6,863 nt of DNA from Paracoccaceae bacterium (GCA_004566265.1 SPLB01000105.1:1-6863), one strand, 5' to 3'. Counted from the first letter of the stretch, positions 1 to 6,794 are shown. The notes: a model not told the origin generated them from the letters alone. Numbers and translations: made by a program.

Positions 1-1337
1 CGAACCGCGGCAAGAGGTCCGATGGAGATCTTTATATAATCCTCTACCACGGGACGTGCGATTTCCCAGATGTTGATGTGCGGGTCCAAAGACCGCGCAA
101 CCCCTTCAACGACCACCATGGTGCGTTGAAGAAGGATCAGTTCTGTCCGGGTTTCCATACCGAAACGTTCGGTGACTTCAAACAGGTAATTCAGCAGTCG
201 CCCCATTGAGATGTGCGAGGCATCCATGCCAAAAATAGGTTCACCTACAGCGCGTAGCGCACGGGCAAATTCATCGACGTCTTGATCTGCAGGCACATAC
301 CCGGCTTCGAAATGCACCTCGGCCACGCGTTTGTAGTCGCGGCGGATAAATCCATAAAGGATCTCAGCATAGACACGGCGCGTATACTCATCAATTTGGC
401 CCATAATACCAAAATCGTAGGCAATAATGTCGCCATTCGGCGCGACCTTCATATTGCCGTGGTGCATGTCTGCGTGAAAATAGCCATCGCGCAGCGCATG
501 GTTCAGGAACAAGGACAGCACACGTTTGCCAAGCGCGCGGCGGTCGTGGCCAGCTGCGTCCAGCGCATCATTGTCGCCAATCGGGCTACCATCGGCCCAG
601 CCAAGGGTCATAACACGACGAGACGAAAACTCCCAGTTGACCGGCGGCAGGCAAAAACCTTCATCTTTTTGGGTGTTTGCAGCAAATTCAGAGGCTGCGG
701 CGCTTTCGAGACGCAGGTCTAATTCGCCGTTCACCACGCCCTCAAAATGGGTGATGACTTCCATTGGGCGCAGACGGCGCGCACCTGGCGCGCAGAGCGA
801 AACAATGCGCGCGGCCAGGTAAAATGCGTCCACGTCCTTGCGAAAGGCGCGTTCTATGCCGGGACGCAACACTTTGACAGCCACCTCCTGTCCGTTCCGC
901 TTCAGACGGGCGCGGTGCACCTGCGCGATCGAGGCTGCAGCAATGGGGTCGGAAAATTCGGAAAAAATCTCGGACACCGGTTGGCCCAGTTCGCGCTCAA
1001 CCTCGGTCAGGGCCTCGTCTTTGGAAAAGGGCGGCAGTTTGTCTTGCAGGACGCGCAGTTGCTGCGCCAGCTCGTCACCAACCACGTCAGGGCGGGTTGA
1101 AAGGACTTGACCAAATTTGATGTAGGCCGGTCCAAGCGCGGTCAGCGCGCGCGTGGCGGGCGGCATGTCTGGATCGCCGGCATAGCCCAGCCACTGAAAT
1201 GGCCACCCAAGCCCGTAGGCAACCGCGCGCAAAGGCGCGGGGGCTTCGAAGGCATCGAGCACCACATTCATTGCGCCGGTGCGCACCAGCGTTGCGCCTG
1301 TGCGGATAAGGCGGACAATATTATGGGGACCACGCAT
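1..1337 (-). CDS. ubiB: UbiB/Coq8-family atypical kinase for ubiquinone synthesis, 3' end outside window
   Basis: The reading frame stays open from the ATG at 1337 to the left edge, giving 445 codons. The family is usually a little over 500 residues, so the C-terminal part, which normally carries the membrane helices, is missing here. Visible signatures, in order, are the family-specific KxGQ motif (KFGQ, residues 74-77), the alanine-rich nucleotide loop AAAS followed by IAQVH (133-141), the VAVK lysine (K155), the ExD-type segment GELDLRLE, the catalytic-loop motif HADMHHGN (288-295) and the metal-binding DFG (308-310). Family knowledge: UbiB/Coq8 proteins are ATPases or atypical kinases required for aerobic ubiquinone biosynthesis and are associated with the inner membrane. 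The residue before the catalytic-loop glycine is His, where many family members have Pro. The gene starts 3 nt after the ubiE stop, so the two are very probably co-transcribed and translationally linked. Confidence 0.95.
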   Translation of the reverse strand, partial: MRGPHNIVRLIRTGATLVRTGAMNVVLDAFEAPAPLRAVAYGLGWPFQWLGYAGDPDMPPATRALTALGPAYIKFGQVLSTRPDVVGDELAQQLRVLQDKLPPFSKDEALTEVERELGQPVSEIFSEFSDPIAAASIAQVHRARLKRNGQEVAVKVLRPGIERAFRKDVDAFYLAARIVSLCAPGARRLRPMEVITHFEGVVNGELDLRLESAAASEFAANTQKDEGFCLPPVNWEFSSRRVMTLGWADGSPIGDNDALDAAGHDRRALGKRVLSLFLNHALRDGYFHADMHHGNMKVAPNGDIIAYDFGIMGQIDEYTRRVYAEILYGFIRRDYKRVAEVHFEAGYVPADQDVDEFARALRAVGEPIFGMDASHISMGRLLNYLFEVTERFGMETRTELILLQRTMVVVEGVARSLDPHINIWEIARPVVEDYIKISIGPLAAV

Positions 1338-1340
1338 GAA

Positions 1341-2093
1341 TCAGATCTTCCAGCCAGAGTGCAGGGCGACAATTCCCATCGACAGGTTGCGGTACTTGGC
1401 GTTTTCAAATCCTGCCGCGCGCACCATATCGAGGAAGGTTTCCTGATCCGGGAATTTGCGGATCGACTCTACAAGATATTGGTAGCTGTCATAGTCACCC
1501 GCGATCATCTGGCCCATACGCGGGATGACATTAAAGGAATAGAGGTCGTACAGCTTTTGCAGGCCATCATTGGGCAGCTGCGAAAACTCCAGCACCATCA
1601 GGCGACCACCGGGTTTCAGCACCCGGTAGGCCTCGTTCAGGGCGTCCTGCGGGCGGGTCACGTTTCGGATGCCAAAAGAGATGGTGTAGACATCAAAGGT
1701 GTTGTCCTTGAACGGCAGCGCCATCGCATCGCCTGTAACCCAATCAAGGCTATCGGCCATCTGGTCCGCCTCAGCGCGCAGACGGCCCTCTTCCAGCATT
1801 GGATGGGTCAGGTCGAGAACGGTGGAATGCCCGGAGCCCGCGCGTTTCAGGAAGCGGAACGAAATGTCGCCAGTGCCGCCCGCCACATCCAGAAGCTTCT
1901 GACCGGGACGCGGCGCCAGCCAATCCATCATCGCGTCTTTCCAGACACGGTGAATGCCAACGCTCATCACATCGTTCATAATGTCGTATTTGGAGGCGAC
2001 CGAGTTAAAGACCCCTTGCACGCGCCCTGCTTTTTCGTGTTCGGGCACGGTTTCGAAACCAAAATGGGTGGTGCTGTCAATTTTCTCGGTCAT
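1341..2093 (-). CDS. ubiE: Ubiquinone/menaquinone biosynthesis C-methyltransferase UbiE
   Basis: The protein is 250 residues, the usual size for this family. It catalyses the SAM-dependent C-methylation of the demethoxy-quinol intermediate in ubiquinone synthesis. Motifs seen are the UbiE signature YDIMNDVMS...H..W (residues 36-51), the SAM-binding glycine motif DVAGGTGDI (69-77), the acidic D94 after the second strand, GDAMALPF (121-128), and the second UbiE signature [15 protein letters not shown] (157-171). The frame is open upstream to 2417, but that extension would run into mutM on the other strand. The ATG at 2093 begins [13 protein letters not shown], which fits the family N-terminus. 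The ribosome binding site is not ideal: AAGG lies close to the ATG, and AAGGA lies about 11 nt upstream. It heads a ubiE-ubiB operon with a 3-nt gap. Confidence 0.97.
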   Translation of the reverse strand: MTEKIDSTTHFGFETVPEHEKAGRVQGVFNSVASKYDIMNDVMSVGIHRVWKDAMMDWLAPRPGQKLLDVAGGTGDISFRFLKRAGSGHSTVLDLTHPMLEEGRLRAEADQMADSLDWVTGDAMALPFKDNTFDVYTISFGIRNVTRPQDALNEAYRVLKPGGRLMVLEFSQLPNDGLQKLYDLYSFNVIPRMGQMIAGDYDSYQYLVESIRKFPDQETFLDMVRAAGFENAKYRNLSMGIVALHSGWKI

Positions 2094-2123
2094 GCGCCTT
2101 GCCGTCCTTGATGTTTCGCTCTT

Positions 2124-2151
2124 GTTATAGAGCGCTGACAGGGCGGCACAA
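2124..2151 (-). promoter_or_regulatory. Putative sigma-70-type promoter of ubiE-ubiB
   Basis: Read on the minus strand, the divergent ubiE-mutM spacer contains TTGTGC (2146-2151) and TATAAC (2124-2129), separated by 16 nt. This matches the housekeeping -35/-10 pattern at 4 and 5 of 6 positions and lies about 30 nt upstream of the ubiE ATG. No equally good plus-strand pair for mutM was found in the same 85 bp. The call rests on pattern matching only. Confidence 0.4.
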
Positions 2152-2178
2152 TACGCCCAAGTGTACGAGGAGCACGTA

Positions 2179-3030
2179 ATGCCTGAATTGCCCGAGGTCG
2201 AGACGGTGATGCGCGGTTTGCGACCTTCGATGGAAGGTGCGGTGATCCAAACCGCGAAAGTGCGCCGCCCGGATCTGCGCTGGCCCTTTCCTGACCGTAT
2301 GGCAGAACGCCTGTCTGGCGCTCGGGTTTTGGCCATGCGGCGACGGTCAAAGTACATCCTCATGGAGCTGGACACGAACGAGACGCTGCTGATCCATCTT
2401 GGTATGTCTGGGCGCATGACCGTGTCGGGTGACCCTCTGGGACAGTTTGTGCATGATCACCCCCAGCAGCAAAAGCACGACCATGTTATGTTCGACATGG
2501 ACAATGGTGCGCGCATTACCTTCAACGATCCACGCCGATTTGGAGCGATGGATCTCTTGGACACGGCAACGGCTGAAGACAGCAAACTGCTTTCGGTTCT
2601 GGGGCCTGAACCTTTTGCCAATGACTTTAACGAAGATCACTTGGTCACCGCCTTCAAAGGTAAGAATACACCCATCAAAACCGCGCTTCTTGATCAGGGA
2701 ATCATCGCTGGGCTCGGAAATATTTACGTCTGCGAAGTTCTGTTCCGTGCGGCAATTTCACCCAAACGCAAGGCTGGCCAAATATCTGCCGCGCGCATAG
2801 CGACGCTTGTCCCGATCATTCGGGACGTGCTGAGTGATGCCATCGACGCGGGTGGATCTTCGCTAAGGGATTTTCGACAAGCCAATGGAGAGCTTGGATA
2901 TTTTCAGCATTCGTTTGACGTTTATGGACGCGAGGGAGAGCCCTGTCGGCGTGAGGGTTGCGGTGGTCGCGTGAGCCGGGTCATGCAAGGTGGCCGCTCA
3001 TCCTTCTACTGTGGCAAGTGCCAAAGATAG
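2179..3030 (+). CDS. mutM: Formamidopyrimidine-DNA glycosylase (Fpg/MutM)
   Basis: This is a bifunctional DNA glycosylase/AP lyase that removes 8-oxoguanine and formamidopyrimidines in base excision repair. The 283-residue protein starts [10 protein letters not shown], which places the catalytic N-terminal proline (P2) and glutamate (E3) as the family requires. K58 lies in [10 protein letters not shown] and corresponds to Lys57 of the E. coli enzyme counted without Met. Further motifs are LIHLGMSGR (71-79), NDPRRFG (116-122) and the helix-two-turn-helix segment GLGNIY (178-183). The C-terminal zinc finger is intact, with Cys256, Cys261, Cys278 and Cys281 in a CX4C-X16-CX2C pattern. A GTG at 2161 could extend the frame by six residues, but a free N-terminal proline is needed for catalysis. 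GAGGAG at 2167-2172 is also correctly placed for the ATG at 2179. The gene is divergent from ubiE and 65 bp upstream of the crotonase gene. Confidence 0.98.
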   Translation: MPELPEVETVMRGLRPSMEGAVIQTAKVRRPDLRWPFPDRMAERLSGARVLAMRRRSKYILMELDTNETLLIHLGMSGRMTVSGDPLGQFVHDHPQQQKHDHVMFDMDNGARITFNDPRRFGAMDLLDTATAEDSKLLSVLGPEPFANDFNEDHLVTAFKGKNTPIKTALLDQGIIAGLGNIYVCEVLFRAAISPKRKAGQISAARIATLVPIIRDVLSDAIDAGGSSLRDFRQANGELGYFQHSFDVYGREGEPCRREGCGGRVSRVMQGGRSSFYCGKCQR

Positions 3031-3095
3031 CTTGAATGAAGCGCTTCCCGTGGTAAGGACTCATTCCTGAGAGAAACAAGTGAAAGCGAATTATC

Positions 3096-3872
3096 ATGGC
3101 TTATGAGACGCTCAACGTAGATATTCAGGACCACGTCTGCACCATCAAGCTGAATCGGCCTGAGGCGTTGAATGCGCTCAACAGCGTTCTCGTGAGCGAG
3201 CTGTGCGCTGCTCTGGAAGAGGCTGACACCAGTGAGAAGGTGCGCTGCATTATCCTGACGGGGTCCGAGAAGGCCTTTGCTGCGGGCGCCGATATCAAAG
3301 AGATGTCTGAACTGACCTATGTGGAAGTTTTCTCGTCCAATTTGTTTGCCAGCGCGAATGACCGCATCGCAGCGATCCGCAAGCCGATTATTGCGGCTGT
3401 CGCAGGTTACGCCCTGGGTGGGGGCTGCGAATTGGCGATGCTGTGCGATTTCATTATTGCTGCAGACAACGCCAAATTCGGACAGCCAGAGATTAATCTG
3501 GGAGTGATCGCAGGCATTGGGGGGACGCAACGCCTGACGCGTTTTGTGGGCAAGTCAAAATCCATGGACATGAATCTGACCGGTCGTTTTATGACCGCAG
3601 AAGAAGCCGAACGCTCCGGTTTGGTGTCGCGTGTGGTTCCGGCAAAGAAACTCATGGAGGAGGCCACAGGCGCGGCCCATAAAATCGCTGAAAAGTCGCT
3701 ACTCACCGCAATTGCGGTTAAGGAAGCGGTGAACCGTTCCTACGAGTTGCCGCTGAACGAGGGATTGCTGTTCGAGCGGCGGGTCTTCCATTCGATGTTT
3801 GCGACCGAAGATCAAAAAGAGGGCATGGCCGCTTTCTTAGAAAAGCGTGAAGCGCAGTTCCGTGACAAGTAA
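3096..3872 (+). CDS. Enoyl-CoA hydratase/isomerase (crotonase) family protein
   Basis: This is a 258-residue, single-domain member of the crotonase superfamily. It probably hydrates trans-2-enoyl-CoA to 3-hydroxyacyl-CoA in fatty-acid or related beta-oxidation in the cytoplasm. Visible features are [10 protein letters not shown] (20-29), the CoA and oxyanion-hole segment [11 protein letters not shown] (60-70), the second oxyanion element [14 protein letters not shown] (105-118), and [19 protein letters not shown] from residue 129. Both catalytic glutamates of true hydratases are present (E112 and E132, spaced 20 residues apart like Glu144/Glu164 of the rat enzyme). This favours hydratase activity over isomerase or other crotonase reactions. 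The ribosome binding site before the ATG is weak (AAGTGAAAGCG), but the [14 protein letters not shown] start fits the family. Substrate chain length cannot be read from sequence, so no gene symbol is given. It lies alone between mutM and rpsT, on the same strand. Confidence 0.93.
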   Translation: MAYETLNVDIQDHVCTIKLNRPEALNALNSVLVSELCAALEEADTSEKVRCIILTGSEKAFAAGADIKEMSELTYVEVFSSNLFASANDRIAAIRKPIIAAVAGYALGGGCELAMLCDFIIAADNAKFGQPEINLGVIAGIGGTQRLTRFVGKSKSMDMNLTGRFMTAEEAERSGLVSRVVPAKKLMEEATGAAHKIAEKSLLTAIAVKEAVNRSYELPLNEGLLFERRVFHSMFATEDQKEGMAAFLEKREAQFRDK

Positions 3873-4167
3873 CCAACCGGATTAGTCTCGAGACCTTCCG
3901 GAGAGGTGGCCGTGAGTTGACTATGGCAAAAGGATAGGGCGGCAGCGACCGAACCGGGACCGGCCGTTTCGCATTGTAGGAGTTCATTCCTTCTGTGGGC
4001 TCCGACTCACTTGCCAAACCCCGCCCTTTCCGGTATCGGCATGCGTCATATATGCGCGTGCAGCCCGCTTGGCTAGAAACACACCGGTGGATCAGATCCG
4101 GGTTGAGTCTCAGTTTGGCTTGGCATGCGCCTTTTTTGAAACGAACCCAAAGATAAGGTCCAACACC
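3873..4167. other. Non-coding spacer between the crotonase gene and rpsT
   Basis: These 295 bp contain no open frame that looks like a gene. A frame running upstream of rpsT from 4069 is only an N-terminal extension of that gene. Contents are the hairpin at 3877-3901, a 13-nt match to the 5' end of serine tRNAs at 3900-3912, a CCG-rich patch around 3950-3966 and two GANTC sites (4004-4008, 4105-4109). The rpsT promoter and leader must lie here. Weak candidates are TTGCCA (4011-4016) with TATCGG 17 nt downstream, or TATATG at 4049-4054, and neither is convincing. Confidence 0.6.
3877..3901 (+). terminator. Hairpin just after the enoyl-CoA hydratase gene, possible terminator
   Basis: Four nucleotides after the stop codon, CCGGA (3877-3881) can pair with TCCGG (3897-3901). 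The palindrome GTCTCGAGAC (3885-3894) lies inside. The position suits a transcript 3' end, but no T-tract follows, so this is at best a weak or Rho-assisted terminator or an mRNA-stabilising structure. Confidence 0.35.
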
Positions 4168-4431
4168 ATGGCAAACAGCCCTCAGGCCAAGAAGCGCGCA
4201 CGTCAGAACGAAAAACGCTTCGAAGTTAATAAAGCTCGTCGTTCGCGCATCCGCACTTACCTGCGTAAAGTTGAAGAGGCTATCGCATCTGGCGACAAAG
4301 AAGCAGCGACTGCTGCGCTGCGCGCCGCCCAGCCGGAACTTATGCGTGGCGTCACCAAAGGTGTTTACCACAAGAACACCGCATCCCGGAAAGTATCTCG
4401 TCTTGCAGCCCGCGTTAAAGCGCTGGGTTGA
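4168..4431 (+). CDS. rpsT: 30S ribosomal protein S20
   Basis: The protein has 87 residues, the normal length for bacterial S20. It is a very basic, helical protein that binds 16S rRNA early in small-subunit assembly. The sequence begins [17 protein letters not shown] and continues with the conserved [15 protein letters not shown] block. The C-terminal part has [16 protein letters not shown] and ends RVKALG, all typical of the family. The start is fixed by MANS..., by the ATG at 4168, and by AAGG at 4155-4158 nine nt upstream. The frame is open further upstream to 4069, but that extension is not family-like. The gene is preceded by a long untranslated spacer and followed by two hairpins, so it is probably a single-gene transcript. 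S20 synthesis is autoregulated in some bacteria, but nothing in this leader identifies a binding site. Confidence 0.98.
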   Translation: MANSPQAKKRARQNEKRFEVNKARRSRIRTYLRKVEEAIASGDKEAATAALRAAQPELMRGVTKGVYHKNTASRKVSRLAARVKALG

Positions 4432-4469
4432 TTTCAAACGGACCCGTGACGGTTTTGCTGAATTAATCG

Positions 4470-4493
4470 TTCCTTCCCCAGACGGGGAAGGAA
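4470..4493 (+). repeat. Perfect 10-bp inverted repeat downstream of rpsT
   Basis: TTCCTTCCCC (4470-4479) and GGGGAAGGAA (4484-4493) form a perfect 10-bp stem closed by the tetraloop AGAC. It begins 38 nt after the rpsT stop codon and has no T-tract on the plus strand. It may protect the 3' end of the rpsT mRNA, or act together with the terminator 22 nt further on. Confidence 0.8.
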
Positions 4494-4514
4494 GTGGCGG
4501 GATCTAAAATCAAT

Positions 4515-4547
4515 AGGCGTCGCGACCAGCGGCGCCTTTTCTTTTTT
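4515..4547 (+). terminator. Intrinsic terminator of rpsT
   Basis: AGGCGTCGC (4515-4523) pairs with GCGGCGCCT (4529-4537) in a 9-bp stem containing one T-G wobble and a GACCA loop. It runs straight into TTTTCTTTTTT (4537-4547). A GC-rich stem, short loop and long T-tract make this a textbook Rho-independent terminator. It isolates rpsT from dnaA. Confidence 0.93.
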
Positions 4548-4655
4548 CCGGATTCTATTCTTCCCCCAAAAAGCATGGGGATTCTTTGTGAGAGATTCCG
4601 GAGTCAACATCAGAGTTCAGTTGCCGCCGGCCGCTTGGAATTGCTACCACTGTTT

Positions 4656-4698
4656 AGGCGATTCATTCGCTGGGGGGACAGGCTGCCAAAGGCGATTC
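4656..4698 (+). repeat. Direct repeat AGGCGATTC, two copies
   Basis: The 9-mer AGGCGATTC occurs at 4656-4664 and again at 4690-4698, 34 bp apart start to start. Each copy contains a GATTC methylation-type site. The copies lie within the GANTC cluster upstream of dnaA. Confidence 0.75.
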
Positions 4699-4724
4699 TA
4701 ACGGGCATTAGGACCGCCATAAGC

Positions 4725-4902
4725 TTTTCATATTGTGCCTGAAAGACCTGTGTCTTTTGGTAGGATAAGAAGCTGTTTTGCCACTTCCGGAGACCCTTGT
4801 GGTTCTACGGTGGTGTGTAACCTGTCCTTTTCGGTGAGCTCGAGTCGAGCGTTTTACGCGTCGGATGTGTGTGTTCCGCGCGTGGTGACGTTTTTCATAT
4901 TG
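4725..4902 (+). repeat. Direct repeat TTTTCATATTG, two copies
   Basis: The 11-mer TTTTCATATTG occurs at 4725-4735 and at 4892-4902, 167 bp apart. Each contains CATATT, which could serve as a -10 element, but neither has a good -35 at the right distance. Confidence 0.7.
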
Positions 4903-5060
4903 GGAAACATGCCTACGGCTGTCTTTGTTGCAAAGTCAGTCAACGCTCTCTCTGTGCTTGATCGCTGTGGGGCGACGTCGGTTGTTTCGACACTAAGACG
5001 AGAAAGAAAAGGTCCCTCTTCTGTTGGGGCCGAAACGGTAGGAATTGCGTGAGGCGCAGC

Positions 5061-6461
5061 ATGAACGAAGACACCTGGGGCCAACTAAGAAACCGCTTAC
5101 TGAAGACGGTCGGGCAAAACAACTATACGACTTGGATTGAACCACTGGAACTGGAGCGCGTGGATGCTGGTGTGGCCACCTTCCAGGTTCCGACGAACTT
5201 TATGGGCAACTATGTCAGTCAGAACTTTTCTGATCTGATCCTGCATGAATTCTCGCTCTCGGGAGAGCCAGTGCAGCGTCTGGCTTTTAAAGTGGCTGCA
5301 AATTCTTCGACACGCCCCGTTCCATCTGCGCCTGCCAAGCCTGCTGCTGTCTCGAGCCCGGGTCGCGGGACATCCGGAACGATGGAGGCGGCTGTATCCG
5401 AGAAATCCCCCTTGGAAGATCTTCAGGCGGCTCCGCTTGATCCGCGATTCAAATTCGACAGCTTTGTTGTCGGCAAACCCAACGAGTTGGCGCATGCTGC
5501 CGCGCGCCGCGTTGCCGAAGGCGGACCCGTCACCTTTAACCCGTTGGTGTTGTATGGGGGCGTCGGACTGGGTAAAACCCACCTGATGCACGCTATTGCC
5601 TGGGAGCTGACCGAAAAAAACCCACAGTTGAACGTCCTTTATCTGTCGGCGGAACAGTTCATGTACCGGTTTGTGCAGGCTCTGCGTGAACGGCGCATGA
5701 TGGACTTCAAACATTTGTTCCGCTCTGTGGACGTGTTGATGGTGGATGATGTTCAGTTTATTGCGGGAAAGGACTCCACTCAGGAAGAATTCTTCCACAC
5801 CTTCAACGCGCTGGTGGATCAAAACAAGCAGATCATTATCTCTGCGGACCGTGCGCCGGGTGAAATCAAAGATCTGGAAGACCGTGTCAAATCCCGCTTG
5901 CAGTGCGGTCTGGTCGTGGATCTGCACCCAACCGACTATGAGCTACGTCTGGGCATCCTGCAAACCAAAGTGCAACAGAACCGCCAGACCTACCCGGACC
6001 TGAAGATCCAAAGCGGTGTATTGGAACTGCTCGCACACCGCATTTCGACCAACGTCCGTGTTCTTGAAGGCGCACTGACGCGCCTATTCGCCTTTGCCTC
6101 CCTCGTCGGCCGCGAGATCGACATGGAACTGACGCAGGACTGCCTGGCTGATGTTCTTCGCGCGTCTGAGCGAAAGATCACTGTTGAGGAAATCCAGCGT
6201 AAAGTTTCGGAATACTACAACATCCGCATGTCCGATATTATCGGCCCGAAGCGTCTTCGTTCTTACGCACGTCCACGTCAGGTTGCGATGTATCTGTGCA
6301 AACAGCTGACCAGCCGCAGCCTGCCGGAAATCGGTCGTCGTTTTGGCGGTCGCGACCACACAACCGTCATGCACGGGGTGAAACGTATCGAAGAGCTGAA
6401 GACCATCGACGGGCAAATCGCCGAAGATGTGGAAATGCTGCGCCGCGCGCTTGAGGCGTAA
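5061..6461 (+). CDS. dnaA: Chromosomal replication initiator protein DnaA
   Basis: DnaA is the AAA+ ATPase that binds DnaA boxes at oriC, melts the duplex and loads the helicase. The 466-residue protein shows all four domains. Domain I begins with WGQLRNRLLKTVGQNNYTTWIEPLE (residues 6-30), followed by a short Pro/Ala/Ser-rich linker at about 85-120. The AAA+ core contains Walker A GGVGLGKT (166-173), Walker B with the MVDD aspartates (D229, D230), the sensor-1 segment ISADRAPGEI, and the box VII arginine region EDRVKSRLQCGL. The C-terminal DNA-binding domain carries the signature IGRRFGGRDHTTVMHG (424-439). The ATG at 5061 was chosen because GAGG (5051-5054) is 6 nt upstream and MNEDTWGQ fits the usual N-terminus. 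An in-frame GTG at 5049 would add four residues. The gene has its own long upstream region and a candidate terminator downstream. Confidence 0.99.
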   Translation: MNEDTWGQLRNRLLKTVGQNNYTTWIEPLELERVDAGVATFQVPTNFMGNYVSQNFSDLILHEFSLSGEPVQRLAFKVAANSSTRPVPSAPAKPAAVSSPGRGTSGTMEAAVSEKSPLEDLQAAPLDPRFKFDSFVVGKPNELAHAAARRVAEGGPVTFNPLVLYGGVGLGKTHLMHAIAWELTEKNPQLNVLYLSAEQFMYRFVQALRERRMMDFKHLFRSVDVLMVDDVQFIAGKDSTQEEFFHTFNALVDQNKQIIISADRAPGEIKDLEDRVKSRLQCGLVVDLHPTDYELRLGILQTKVQQNRQTYPDLKIQSGVLELLAHRISTNVRVLEGALTRLFAFASLVGREIDMELTQDCLADVLRASERKITVEEIQRKVSEYYNIRMSDIIGPKRLRSYARPRQVAMYLCKQLTSRSLPEIGRRFGGRDHTTVMHGVKRIEELKTIDGQIAEDVEMLRRALEA

Positions 6462-6507
6462 ATCAAGCAAACAGCAGGTCGCGCCTCGGTTTGGTCTGCT
6501 ACCAGGT

Positions 6508-6537
6508 GGCTCCGGTTGCCCGCCGGGGCTCTTTCTT
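6508..6537 (+). terminator. Candidate terminator of dnaA
   Basis: GGCTCCGG (6508-6515) can pair with CCGGGGCT (6523-6530) over 8 bp, including two G-T wobbles, around the loop TTGCCCG. The short pyrimidine tail CTTTCTT follows. It lies 47 nt after the dnaA stop. The tail is poor, so termination may be partial and allow some read-through into dnaN. Confidence 0.5.
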
Positions 6538-6623
6538 CGGTTGATTGGCCAGAGCTAAGTGTGCCTTGCGCAACACCGCATTGACCATGGGCAGTGTTTG
6601 TGGCGATGCGCCGGGGTCACCTC

Positions 6624-6653
6624 TTGACGGTTCTATAAAACCTTAGAAGAAAT
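6624..6653 (+). promoter_or_regulatory. Putative dnaN promoter
   Basis: TTGACG (6624-6629) matches the -35 consensus at 5 of 6 positions and opens an AT-rich patch. The best-spaced -10 candidate is AGAAAT (6648-6653) with an 18-nt spacer, which is weak. A better-looking hexamer, TATAAA (6634-6639), is too close to this -35. The -35 is the stronger half of the evidence. Confidence 0.35.
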
Positions 6654-6682
6654 CTACAAAAAGCCTTGTGTCACAGACGCGA

Positions 6683-6731
6683 GGCGGTAACCTGCCGGTC
6701 CCTACCAACGTTGGGGCGGCAGGTTACCGCC
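6683..6731. repeat. Perfect 15-bp inverted repeat upstream of dnaN
   Basis: GGCGGTAACCTGCCG (6683-6697) is repeated exactly in inverted form as CGGCAGGTTACCGCC (6717-6731). The 19-nt centre contains the palindrome CCAACGTTGG (6705-6714). In RNA this would make a very stable stem in the presumed dnaN leader, ending 63 nt before the ATG. No T-tract follows on either strand, so it does not look like a standard terminator. Confidence 0.9.
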
Positions 6732-6794
6732 CGCAGAAACAGCCAAAACGCAGGGACCCCGGTTCGGGACGCCAGATGAAGAGGAATGACGGAT

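Larger units (their letters stand above)
4548..5060. promoter_or_regulatory. Long non-coding region upstream of dnaA, likely dnaA regulatory region
   Basis: These 513 bp lie between the rpsT terminator and the dnaA ATG. Two plus-strand frames (4494-4742 and 4735-5052) cross it, but they lack a ribosome binding site, use codons such as AGA, AGG and ATA that neighbouring genes avoid, and resemble no protein I know. Contents are six GANTC sites at 4551-4698 and one more at 4842-4846, three copies of TTCCGGA (4546, 4596, 4785), two direct-repeat pairs, and a small hairpin AAAGAC-CTGT-GTCTTT (4742-4757). No match to the DnaA-box consensus TTATCCACA was found on either strand by eye. The dnaA promoter must be here, but no convincing -35/-10 pair stands out. 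Confidence 0.65.
6462..6794. other. Non-coding spacer between dnaA and dnaN
   Basis: These 333 bp contain no plausible gene. In order, they hold the candidate dnaA terminator (6508-6537), an AT-rich patch at 6630-6660 next to a TTGACG hexamer, a perfect 15-bp inverted repeat (6683-6731) and the dnaN ribosome binding site (6781-6785). The length and content suggest that dnaN has its own promoter and is not simply co-transcribed with dnaA. Confidence 0.6.

Noticed and set aside
1107..2111. 334-codon open frame on the plus strand
   Set aside because: It lies antisense to the start of ubiB and to all of ubiE, whose motifs are unmistakable. The translated product has no recognisable family features and is a high-GC shadow frame.
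3038..3047. Palindrome GAAGCGCTTC between mutM and the crotonase gene
   Set aside because: It is a ten-base palindrome with no loop and no T-tract, too short to support a terminator or an operator call.
4116..4137. Possible attenuator in the rpsT leader (GGCATGCGCC followed by TTTTTT)
   Set aside because: The stem is only three base pairs, so it is too short to call despite the T-run.
3718..4437. 239-codon minus-strand frame across the crotonase-rpsT spacer
   Set aside because: It runs antisense through rpsT and the end of the crotonase gene, and its sequence is low in recognisable structure.
4735..5052. 105-codon plus-strand frame just before dnaA
   Set aside because: It starts with GTG, has no ribosome binding site, uses codons unlike the neighbouring genes and has no recognisable motifs. 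It fills a region with repeats and methylation sites that fits regulatory DNA better.
5097..5927. 276-codon open frame on the minus strand
   Set aside because: It is the complement of the dnaA coding sequence, and the predicted protein shows no domain. DnaA explains the constraint on this stretch.
6428..6436. Near match to a DnaA box (TGTGGAAAT)
   Set aside because: It is a single imperfect match inside the dnaA coding sequence, with no neighbouring boxes and no AT-rich unwinding region.
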